Of a stretch of DNA of 5,401 bases, positions 1-5,401 are shown piece after piece. The notes beneath the pieces are model-generated. The model searched no databases. It saw nothing but the letters and a program-made list of their open reading frames with translations, and had not been told where the DNA came from. Every line of letters starts with the position of its first letter. The stretch's first letter is position 1. Origin of the DNA: Nitrospiraceae bacterium UBA6898 (GTDB lineage Bacteria; Nitrospirota; Thermodesulfovibrionia; Thermodesulfovibrionales; UBA6898); NCBI GenBank assembly GCA_002448975.1, contig DKBO01000152.1, positions 1 to 5,401 on the forward strand. The letters are read 5' to 3'. The translations under genes and the position numbers were made by a program.

Positions 1-815
1 AACGGTACCACCTTCCGGCAGGAAAGAAGGCGCACAAGATATCCTCTTCCGATATAATGACTCGTCAGTGATGCTGCCACCATGACCGCTTTTTCGAAAT
101 GCTGCCCATCATGCCGGGGCATGCCGTTGTCCAGGATGATCGTAACACGCCGTGAAAGGTACCCGGCATATTCCTTCACAATCAGGCTTGACCGTCGGGC
201 CGAAGCCTTCCAATGTATATTCCTCCGGTCATCACCATACTGATATTCCCTCAGTGCATAGACATCATCACCGCTGTTTCTGACAGCCTTTTCTCCCTGG
301 TTCTCGTGCGCTGTCATATCATCGATCAGTCCATCGATATCGATGAGCCGCGGATAGACAAGCACATTTCCCGAGACCTCTACAGCAATGCTCTTGTGAA
401 AGAGGATAAAGGGAAAACCGCTCCGAATAAAGAAGTTCCGGTAACCGTACAGACCGCGCTTATTGAACACGACGGTCATGTCCTCTTTTACGGCGTCTCG
501 TGACGGGACATGGCTGCAGTAAATTTTCTCCACGACATCAGCAGCAGAGAGGTTCAGGGAGTAGGCCGGGATTTTCTTTCTGTTGTATACCAACAGTTCT
601 GCGCGGGCTGGTTCACCGGCAAAGACGGGACCGCCGACCTGAACCTCCAAGAGGAGGTCCGAAAGATTGATTTTCAGAATCACATAGGAGGACGCAATGA
701 AGGAAAACATCAGTGAAAGAATAAGATAGATGAGATTATTGCCGGTGTTGAATGCGGCGACCGCAATCAGGGCCGTTGCCAACAGGAACCGTTTTCCTTC
801 GCGGGTAAGCTTCAT
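1..815 (-). CDS. DUF58 domain membrane protein (partial, C-terminus off the window)
   Basis: The reverse strand reads open for 271 codons from the ATG at 815-813 to the left edge, so the carboxyl end is missing. Residues about 10-48 are hydrophobic and hold two closely spaced membrane segments, including NTGNNLIYLILSLM. A beta-rich region follows, and then the DUF58 hallmark at residues 188-207: LREYQYGDD, then IHWKASAR, followed by LIVKEY. Next comes a strand, VTIILDNG (224-231), as expected for the start of the von Willebrand A-like fold in this family. The family usually sits beside a MoxR ATPase, as here, with a 34-base gap. Its molecular role is poorly defined; it is generally taken as a membrane-anchored partner of MoxR in envelope or protein-complex assembly. 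A TAA lies nine codons upstream in frame, with no better start between. The ATG has no clear Shine-Dalgarno sequence, so translation may depend on the upstream gene. Family assignment is firm; function is inference. Confidence 0.93.
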   Translation of the reverse strand, partial: MKLTREGKRFLLATALIAVAAFNTGNNLIYLILSLMFSFIASSYVILKINLSDLLLEVQVGGPVFAGEPARAELLVYNRKKIPAYSLNLSAADVVEKIYCSHVPSRDAVKEDMTVVFNKRGLYGYRNFFIRSGFPFILFHKSIAVEVSGNVLVYPRLIDIDGLIDDMTAHENQGEKAVRNSGDDVYALREYQYGDDRRNIHWKASARRSSLIVKEYAGYLSRRVTIILDNGMPRHDGQHFEKAVMVAASLTSHYIGRGYLVRLLSCRKVVP

Positions 816-849
816 GCGATACGCGGACAGCGCACGAACTTACACCCCG

Positions 850-1773
850 TCAGACCGGCACGCTGATTGAGCCGACGATATCATGGATGACCTCTTCCGC
901 ATCCGATATGAATTTTCGTGTTTTCAGGATCAGGCGATGACCGAGAACAAGAGGTGCCAGCCGACAAACGTCATCGGGCACAATAAAGTCGCGCCCCTCA
1001 TAGTATGCGTGGGCCCGTGCAGCCTTCAGCAGGAACTGTGCCCCGCGGGTGCTCGCACCAAGGCGTATCCTGCTGTCGCACCGTGTCGCGGTAATGATGC
1101 GCATCAAATAATCCATGACGCTCTCCTCAACGGAGACTACATCTGCACCCGCCTGCATGGCAAGGATTTCTTTCCGTGTTGTTACCGGTACAAGTTGTGC
1201 CGCCCGCTCAAAACCAAACTGTTCGGCAACCGCAAGCTTTTCCTGTTCAAGTTTCGGGTACCCCAGCTTCAAGTGCATCATGAACCGGTCCAGCTGACTT
1301 TCCGGAAGCGGAAAGGTACCGTGGTATTCAATCGGGTTCTGTGTGGCGACGACCATGAACGGGTCAGGAAGCATGAAGGTTTGGCTTTCGATCGATATCT
1401 TCTTCTCGTTCATGGCCTCGAGGAGCGCTGACTGTGTCTTCGGACCTGTCCTGTTGATCTCGTCAGCCAGTACAATATTAGAAAAAATTGGTCCTGGCCG
1501 GAACTCAAACTCCCGGGTTTCCGGATTATAAATGTGGACACCGATGATATCCGCCGGCATCATGTCGCTCGTGAACTGTATCCGGTGAAAATCACATCCG
1601 GTCGCTTTCGCCAGTGCAAATGCCAGAGTGGTCTTGCCGACGCCCGGGACATCCTCGATGAGCAGGTTTCCTCTGCCGAGGAGTGTTACGATAGCCATTT
1701 TGACAGCCTCCTGCTTGCCCCTGATCACCGAATCAACGGCTTGCTGAAGCGCCTGTAAGGTCGCACTCTGCAT
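850..1773 (-). CDS. MoxR-family AAA+ ATPase
   Basis: This is a 307-residue AAA+ ATPase of the MoxR family, which acts as a chaperone-like remodelling or metal-insertion ATPase, usually with a DUF58 or VWA partner. Counting from the ATG at 1773, Walker A is PGVGKT (43-48), Walker B is VLADEINR (101-108, D104 and E105), sensor 1 is in ATQNP (N146), the arginine finger is in ESQLDRF (R163), and sensor 2 is in GASTRGA (R243). All key residues are present, so it should bind and hydrolyse ATP. The start is chosen because family members usually begin about 40 residues before Walker A. The frame stays open to a GTG at 1854, which would add 27 residues (MWSPELIALICRDK and on) that do not look like the family. 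Neither start has a convincing Shine-Dalgarno site. The gene ends 34 bases before the DUF58 gene and the two surely form one operon. It is divergent from argH. Confidence 0.96.
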   Translation of the reverse strand: MQSATLQALQQAVDSVIRGKQEAVKMAIVTLLGRGNLLIEDVPGVGKTTLAFALAKATGCDFHRIQFTSDMMPADIIGVHIYNPETREFEFRPGPIFSNIVLADEINRTGPKTQSALLEAMNEKKISIESQTFMLPDPFMVVATQNPIEYHGTFPLPESQLDRFMMHLKLGYPKLEQEKLAVAEQFGFERAAQLVPVTTRKEILAMQAGADVVSVEESVMDYLMRIITATRCDSRIRLGASTRGAQFLLKAARAHAYYEGRDFIVPDDVCRLAPLVLGHRLILKTRKFISDAEEVIHDIVGSISVPV

Positions 1774-1778
1774 GGTAT

Positions 1779-1784
1779 ATTGTA
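1779..1784 (-). promoter_or_regulatory. Possible -10 box just ahead of moxR
   Basis: On the reverse strand, TACAAT (five of six matches to TATAAT) ends five bases before the ATG at 1773. Transcription from it would begin on or next to that ATG and give a leaderless message. I see no good -35 at 16-18 bases upstream (GTGCAT is the closest), so this is a weak call resting on one hexamer. Confidence 0.25.
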
Positions 1785-1879
1785 AGGTATTGAGCAACTG
1801 AATGCACGGTGTTTTATCCCTGCAGATAAGCGCTATCAGCTCCGGCGACCACACCCCACATTATTCTTCAACCATCTGA

Positions 1880-1901
1880 CTGTACCGGACCTTTTGTACA
1901 G
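1880..1901. repeat. Inverted repeat CTGTAC-N10-GTACAG in the divergent region
   Basis: Two perfect 6-base arms, CTGTAC (1880-1885) and GTACAG (1896-1901), are separated by 10 bases. The repeat ends nine bases before the -35 box of the argH promoter and lies between the divergent moxR and argH genes. That is a natural place for a regulator site affecting either direction. The arm-to-arm distance is too long for an E. coli-type LexA box (CTG-N10-CAG; here CTG-N16-CAG), and it does not resemble an ArgR box. No run of T follows, so it is not a terminator. It could be chance. Confidence 0.35.
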
Positions 1902-1910
1902 ATAAATTCC

Positions 1911-1939
1911 TTGACACCAAACCGGTAAAATTTTATCTT
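1911..1939 (+). promoter_or_regulatory. Sigma70-type promoter for argH
   Basis: A perfect -35 TTGACA (1911-1916) is followed by a 17-base spacer and TATCTT (1934-1939), matching the -10 consensus at four positions including the key first T, second A and last T. The expected start of transcription is at about 1945-1948, right at the argH ATG (1948). The message would then have almost no leader, and indeed no Shine-Dalgarno sequence is visible before the ATG. Confidence 0.7.
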
Positions 1940-1942
1940 ACC
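1924..1942. promoter_or_regulatory. Imperfect palindrome over the argH -10 box, candidate operator
   Basis: A 19-base near-palindrome has arms GGTAA (1924-1928) and TTACC (1938-1942), and inner bases AT/AT (1930-1931 with 1935-1936) also pair, giving seven of nine symmetric pairs. It covers the -10 hexamer, so a bound protein would block argH transcription. The sequence is unlike the E. coli or Bacillus ArgR box, so no regulator is assigned. AT-rich promoter DNA often gives such symmetry by chance. Confidence 0.3.
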
Positions 1943-1947
1943 TAATC

Positions 1948-3321
1948 ATGAAAAAACCCTGGTCGGGCAGATTTTCGCAAAAGACCTCGGAAGCGCTCGA
2001 GTCCTTTACCGAGTCAATCTCGTTTGACCGGAAGCTCTGGAAGCACGATATCGCAGGGAGCATCGCACACGCAAAGATGCTGGCAAAACAGCGCATCATC
2101 ACATCAAAGGAATCAGCATCCATTATTGCCGGTCTTTCGGAAACTGCAGAGGCTATCAGAAGGGGGAAATTCAGGTTTTCCCCCGAGCTTGAGGATGTCC
2201 ATATGAATATCGAATCATCGCTCACGGACCGGATCGGCGACCCCGGCAGGAAACTCCATACTGCCCGTTCTCGGAACGACCAGGTAGCTCTTGACCTCAG
2301 GCTGTATCTCCGGGAGCAGATGCATAATATCATAGCTCTTATTCGCAAGCTTCAAAAGACGTTTGTTGCTATGGCGGAGCAACACCAGGACACGGTCATG
2401 CCCGGCTATACGCATCTTCAGCGGGCTCAGCCTGTTCTTCTTGCTCATCATCTCCTTGCATATGTGGAAATGTTCCAGCGGGACCGTGACCGGTTCCGCG
2501 ACTGTTTACGAAGGACCGACTCCTGCCCGCTCGGTTCCTGTGCTCTCGCCGGTACATCCCTCCCCACCGACCGGGCATATACGGCAAAACTGCTCGGCTT
2601 CAGCCAGGTCTCGGGCAACAGCATTGATGCGGTATCTGACAGGGACTTTGCACTTGAGTTCCTTTCCTGCACTGCGATCTCCATGATGCACCTTTCACGC
2701 CTTGCGGAGGAGCTTATCCTCTGGTCAACGGAAGAATTCGGGTTTTTGGAGATCTCTGACAGGTTCACCACGGGGTCAAGCATCATGCCCCAGAAGAAGA
2801 ACCCCGATGTCATGGAACTTATGCGGGGAAAGACCGGAAGGGTCTATGGTAACCTCATGGCCCTCCTTACCCTTATGAAAGGACTGCCGCTCGCCTACAA
2901 CCGTGATATGCAGGAGGACAAGCTGCCGGTGTTCGATTCTGCAGAGACCCTCACAGCCTGCCTCTCGGTGCTGCTGAAAATGATGAAGGGAGTGAAGTTC
3001 AACATCACACGGCTCAAGGAGACCGCAGCTGGCGGATATGCTACTGCAACGGACATAGCCGAATATTTAGTCAGGAAGGGCGTACCCTTCAGGGCCGCCC
3101 ATGAGATCACGGGGAGGATCGTGCTGTCCTGCATTTCACGGAACATCCCCCTGACCTCCCTGTCTCTCCGGGAACTCAGGGCATTTTCTCCGGCCCTGTC
3201 TGCGGATGTTCTTGCAGTCCTGGATCCGGCAGCTTCTGTAAAGGCACGATCCTCGTTTGGCGGCACCTCTCCGTCAGAGGTAAAGAGGCAGCTCAGGCAT
3301 TATCGGAGACTCCTGAGATGA
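1948..3321 (+). CDS. argH: Argininosuccinate lyase
   Basis: This cytoplasmic homotetrameric enzyme splits argininosuccinate into arginine and fumarate, the final step of arginine synthesis. At 457 residues it is full length for the family. It opens with MKKPWSGRF and DIAGSIAHAKML, both typical of ArgH. HTARSRNDQ (104-112) and PGYTHLQRAQP (152-162) follow; H156 corresponds to the conserved superfamily histidine. The fumarase/aspartase superfamily signature GSSIMPQKKNPD (276-287) carries the catalytic serine loop (S277/S278). The tail has FGGTSPSEV, also typical. No catalytic residue is missing. No other arginine gene is visible; the left neighbour is the divergent moxR. A strong promoter lies directly upstream and no Shine-Dalgarno site is visible, which suggests a leaderless start. 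The stop codon overlaps the next gene's ATG by four bases, implying coupled translation. Confidence 0.98.
   Translation: MKKPWSGRFSQKTSEALESFTESISFDRKLWKHDIAGSIAHAKMLAKQRIITSKESASIIAGLSETAEAIRRGKFRFSPELEDVHMNIESSLTDRIGDPGRKLHTARSRNDQVALDLRLYLREQMHNIIALIRKLQKTFVAMAEQHQDTVMPGYTHLQRAQPVLLAHHLLAYVEMFQRDRDRFRDCLRRTDSCPLGSCALAGTSLPTDRAYTAKLLGFSQVSGNSIDAVSDRDFALEFLSCTAISMMHLSRLAEELILWSTEEFGFLEISDRFTTGSSIMPQKKNPDVMELMRGKTGRVYGNLMALLTLMKGLPLAYNRDMQEDKLPVFDSAETLTACLSVLLKMMKGVKFNITRLKETAAGGYATATDIAEYLVRKGVPFRAAHEITGRIVLSCISRNIPLTSLSLRELRAFSPALSADVLAVLDPAASVKARSSFGGTSPSEVKRQLRHYRRLLR
3305..3308 (+). promoter_or_regulatory. Ribosome binding site for the lipoprotein gene
   Basis: GGAG lies nine bases before the ATG at 3318, inside the last codons of argH. 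It is the best Shine-Dalgarno candidate in the window and supports the start chosen for the overlapping lipoprotein gene. Confidence 0.5.
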
Positions 3322-4274
3322 GCAGACCGGCTGGAAACTCCTGCCTGCTCCTGATCACTATGCTCTGCCTGCAGATCGTCTTTCTTGCCGCCTGCGGCAA
3401 GAAGGGACCGCCCACGCTCACGTCCTTCGAGAAACCCGATGCCCCTTCGTCCGTCACCGCGGTACACCGCGGGGGATCCATGACGCTCCGATGGAACTAT
3501 CCTCGCAAACAGGAGGGGGTTATCGCTGAATTCATCGTCCTTCGTGCAACCGGAGCTGATTTCGAGAAGCTTTCTCATCTGGATAAGGATAAGAGGGCAT
3601 TTGTTGATCATGATATCGAGACCGGTATTACCTACCGCTATAAGGTCATCTCGCAGAACTCCCGGGGTGTCTACAGTGATGACTCCCCTGTCGTTGAGGC
3701 AACTCCTGCGCCGGCACCGTTGCCTCCCGCAAGCCTTTCCTATGTCGTGCGAGGAAATAGCGTCATCCTGTCATGGACACCGCTGGACACCGGAGACAAA
3801 TTCAACGTCTATAAGGCCAATAAAAAAGGCGCCTACGGCCTGATGCCGGTGAATCAGGCCCCACTCTCCGAGGCTGTCTTTACGGATGCTTTCTCGGTCA
3901 ATAGTGTAGTGTATTACACGGTACGAAGCCTTATCGGCGGTGACATCCGCGACGAAGGAGAGGCATCAGAAGAGCTTGCCGTGGATCCTGCTGACCTTGT
4001 GCCCGCACGACCCGAAAATGTTCAGGCATATCCGGCATCTGACAGGATATTCCTCTCGTGGTCAGAACCTGCAGAACCCTGGGTCACGGGCTTCCGGGTC
4101 TATAAGAGGACGGGCAGCGGTGAGTATATCCTCATCGGCAAGACCCAGATACCGACCTTTGTAGACGATGACCGTTCCGCAGCCCGCAGGGATTACCGCG
4201 TCACGGCTGTCGGTCCTTCCAAGGAAGGGCCTCCGGCAGAGATAACGAATGTCGTGTATACACCGCAGCGATAA
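3318..4274 (+). CDS. Outer-membrane-type lipoprotein with three fibronectin III repeats and LptM-like N-terminus
   Basis: The 318-residue product starts with a lipoprotein signal peptide: a hydrophobic stretch at 10-25 and the lipobox LAAC, with C26 as the lipidated cysteine. Position +2 is glycine, not aspartate, so sorting to the outer membrane is expected. CGKKGPP right after the lipobox resembles the CGxKGP start of LptM/YifL, the small lipoprotein linked to LptD maturation in E. coli. Three fibronectin III-like domains follow, at about 40-130, 135-225 and 228-316. Each has a conserved tryptophan (W59, W153, W248; spacing 94 and 95), a middle strand (VLR, VYK, VYK at 74, 164 and 261) and a late tyrosine strand (YKV, YTV, YRV at 108, 200 and 293). 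A proline-rich linker, TPAPAPLPPA (129-138), joins domains 1 and 2. The gene overlaps argH by ATGA. No enzyme motif is seen; a surface or periplasmic binding or scaffold role is inference. Confidence 0.9.
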   Translation: MSRPAGNSCLLLITMLCLQIVFLAACGKKGPPTLTSFEKPDAPSSVTAVHRGGSMTLRWNYPRKQEGVIAEFIVLRATGADFEKLSHLDKDKRAFVDHDIETGITYRYKVISQNSRGVYSDDSPVVEATPAPAPLPPASLSYVVRGNSVILSWTPLDTGDKFNVYKANKKGAYGLMPVNQAPLSEAVFTDAFSVNSVVYYTVRSLIGGDIRDEGEASEELAVDPADLVPARPENVQAYPASDRIFLSWSEPAEPWVTGFRVYKRTGSGEYILIGKTQIPTFVDDDRSAARRDYRVTAVGPSKEGPPAEITNVVYTPQR

Positions 4275-4280
4275 TTTGAC

Positions 4281-4309
4281 TTGATCGCACAATTGCATTA
4301 GGCTATTGT
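4281..4309 (+). promoter_or_regulatory. Probable promoter for gmhA-ruvC
   Basis: In the 69-base gap after the lipoprotein gene, TTGATC (4281-4286), a 17-base spacer and TATTGT (4304-4309) make a reasonable sigma70-type promoter, matching four of six bases in each box. It predicts a start near 4316 and a leader of about 28 bases. An overlapping alternative is TTGACT (4276-4281) with TAGGCT (4299-4304). I see no terminator in the gap, so read-through from argH is also likely. Confidence 0.45.
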
Positions 4310-4343
4310 CCTATACATACCCCATCTTCGGGACGCGGAAATT

Positions 4344-4928
4344 ATGAAAGAAAAGATCCTAAAGGAATTCAGGGACAGCATCGAGATCAAGGAGAAGTTC
4401 GTGCAGGGACACATCGAAACGATCGTCGAAGTCTCAAAAGCGATTGCTTCCGCTTTCAATGAAGGCAACAAGCTGATCCTCTTCGGGAACGGCGGAAGTG
4501 CAAGCGATGCTTCGCATATCGCCGCAGAATTCGTGAACCGCTTCAAACGCGAGCGTCCCGGTCTTCCGGCGCTTTCTCTTGCTACCGACATGGCGGTCAT
4601 AACATCGATAGCAAACGACTATGACTATGCAGAGATTTTTGCGCGCCAGTTGAAATCCCTCGGCGCTGAGGGAGATATTGCTATCGCGTTCAGCACCAGC
4701 GGTCAGTCTCCCAATATCCTCAAGGCTCTTGATGTTGCCAAGAAAAAGAAGCTCAGAACCGTATTCCTCACTGGTCTGAAAGGCGAAAAAGCGGCGGCCA
4801 AGGCGACCTTTTCCTTTGTGGTACCCTCGGACAACACACCGAGGATACAGGAGGCGCATATCACGCTCGGCCATGTGCTCTGTCTTATGGTGGAAGAGAT
4901 CCTTTTTGAGCATCCAAGAAAAAAATAG
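4344..4928 (+). CDS. gmhA: Sedoheptulose-7-phosphate isomerase (phosphoheptose isomerase)
   Basis: GmhA converts sedoheptulose 7-phosphate to glycero-manno-heptose 7-phosphate, the first step toward the ADP- or GDP-heptose used in lipopolysaccharide core or other glycans. The 194 residues match the usual length of about 190-200 and form a single SIS domain. FGNGGSASDASHIAAE (47-62) and FSTSGQSPN (116-124) are the sugar-phosphate loops. Metal-binding residues known from E. coli GmhA (H61, E65, Q172, H180) align with H58, E62, Q169 and H177. FKRERPGLPALSL and the VPSDNTPRIQEAH motif separate it from DiaA and other SIS proteins, though DiaA is close enough to keep as a minor alternative. The ATG has only a weak GGAA three bases upstream. 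No other heptose gene (hldE, gmhB) is in the window. ruvC begins six bases after the stop. Confidence 0.93.
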   Translation: MKEKILKEFRDSIEIKEKFVQGHIETIVEVSKAIASAFNEGNKLILFGNGGSASDASHIAAEFVNRFKRERPGLPALSLATDMAVITSIANDYDYAEIFARQLKSLGAEGDIAIAFSTSGQSPNILKALDVAKKKKLRTVFLTGLKGEKAAAKATFSFVVPSDNTPRIQEAHITLGHVLCLMVEEILFEHPRKK

Positions 4929-4934
4929 CCCTGC

Positions 4935-5401
4935 GTGAAGATTCTCGGCATAGACCCCGGAAGCATCAGATGCGGTTATGGTCTCATCAGACTGCAGAAC
5001 CGCGGAGCTTCTTACATAACATCGGGCACCATATCACCTGCCCAAGCCAAGCCGCTCCATGAACGTCTCCGGTATATCTATGAGGGGATTACCGGGATCA
5101 TCCGCACCTACCGCCCTGACCATCTCGTAGTTGAGAAGATCTTTTTCGCTAAAAGCGTGCGTGCCGCAATAAGTCTCGGATATGCCCGCGCCATTGTTCT
5201 CCTTGCGGCAGCGTCAGAGAGTATTGATCTGCAGGAACGGAGCGCCCTTGAAGTGAAAAAATCCGTTGTAGGTTACGGCAAGGCAGAAAAAAAACAGGTG
5301 GAAAAGATGGTCAGACTGATCCTGAACCTGCAGGGCGAGCTTTCACCGGACAGCGCTGATGCGCTCGCCCTTGCCCTGTGCTACGCAAATGCGATAAAAT
5401 T
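4935..5401 (+). CDS. ruvC: Holliday junction resolvase RuvC (partial, C-terminal end off the window)
   Basis: RuvC is a dimeric, magnesium-dependent endonuclease that cuts Holliday junctions symmetrically with the RuvAB helicase, finishing recombinational repair. The reading frame from GTG at 4935 gives 155 codons before the right edge, so only a short tail is missing (RuvC is usually about 160-180 residues). It begins MKILGIDPGS, the family's standard opening, which fixes the GTG start. The four acidic active-site residues are present: D7, E67 (in VVEKIFF), D139 and D142 (in SPDSADALALALC). LEVKKSVVGYGKAEKKQV (105-122) is the conserved DNA-binding segment. No Shine-Dalgarno site is clear in the six-base gap after gmhA, so coupling to gmhA translation is likely. 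ruvA and ruvB often follow ruvC; that would lie outside this window. Confidence 0.97.
   Translation, partial: MKILGIDPGSIRCGYGLIRLQNRGASYITSGTISPAQAKPLHERLRYIYEGITGIIRTYRPDHLVVEKIFFAKSVRAAISLGYARAIVLLAAASESIDLQERSALEVKKSVVGYGKAEKKQVEKMVRLILNLQGELSPDSADALALALCYANAIK

Noticed and set aside
213..716. Two + strand open frames in the left part
   Set aside because: The opposite strand encodes a continuous DUF58 protein with its hallmark motif across this interval, so these are shadows.
883..1431. A 182-codon open frame on the + strand inside moxR
   Set aside because: It is antisense to a gene with every AAA+ motif intact, and its translation shows no domain and an unnatural composition. It is a shadow frame.
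1880..1901. Reading the CTGTAC/GTACAG repeat as a LexA (SOS) box
   Set aside because: The E. coli-type box needs CTG-N10-CAG; here the distance is 16 bases and the centre is not an AT-alternating run.
1938..2348. A 136-codon antisense open frame covering the start of argH
   Set aside because: It lies fully opposite conserved ArgH sequence, is rich in serine and arginine as shadow frames are, and has no recognisable motif.
3455..3472. Direct repeat of CACCGCGG, two copies two bases apart
   Set aside because: It lies within the coding region of fibronectin domain 1, is only two copies, and fits codon choice for TAVHRG; nothing suggests a function.
4299..4313. Small inverted repeat TAGG-N7-CCTA after the lipoprotein gene, considered as a terminator
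   Set aside because: The stem has only four pairs and no T tract follows. It overlaps the likely gmhA promoter.

Overview
The window looks like ordinary chromosomal DNA from a Gram-negative, medium-GC bacterium (about half G+C by eye). A heptose-pathway isomerase (GmhA) and a lipoprotein with an LptM-like amino end point to an outer membrane. The style of the proteins and the gene order would fit a Nitrospirota or deltaproteobacterial-type lineage, but that is a guess from general familiarity and nothing here proves it. There is no sign of phage, plasmid, insertion sequence, CRISPR array, tRNA or rRNA, and no gene is visibly broken.

Layout: two genes read leftward from about 1773 to the left edge, a MoxR-family AAA+ ATPase followed by a DUF58 protein that runs off the window. 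This is the core pair of the widespread MoxR-DUF58 cassette. A divergent control region lies between them and the rightward genes (about 1774-1947). It holds a good sigma70-type promoter for argH, one imperfect palindrome over its -10 box, and a separate inverted repeat further upstream. Rightward genes then follow: argH (argininosuccinate lyase, last step of arginine synthesis); a three-domain fibronectin-III lipoprotein starting inside the argH stop codon; a short gap with a probable promoter; gmhA (sedoheptulose-7-phosphate isomerase); and ruvC (Holliday junction resolvase), cut by the right edge.

How they relate: MoxR and DUF58 should work together as a chaperone-like AAA+ ATPase and a membrane-anchored partner. 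argH and the lipoprotein are probably translationally coupled, and the lipoprotein sits where many Gram-negative genomes carry the small lipoprotein LptM after argH. gmhA and ruvC are six bases apart and probably co-transcribed although their functions are unrelated.

I found no convincing new biological system. The points most worth checking are: the near-leaderless start predicted for argH, with a possible similar case for moxR; the candidate operators in the divergent region; and the fusion of an LptM-like lipoprotein start to fibronectin-III repeats.
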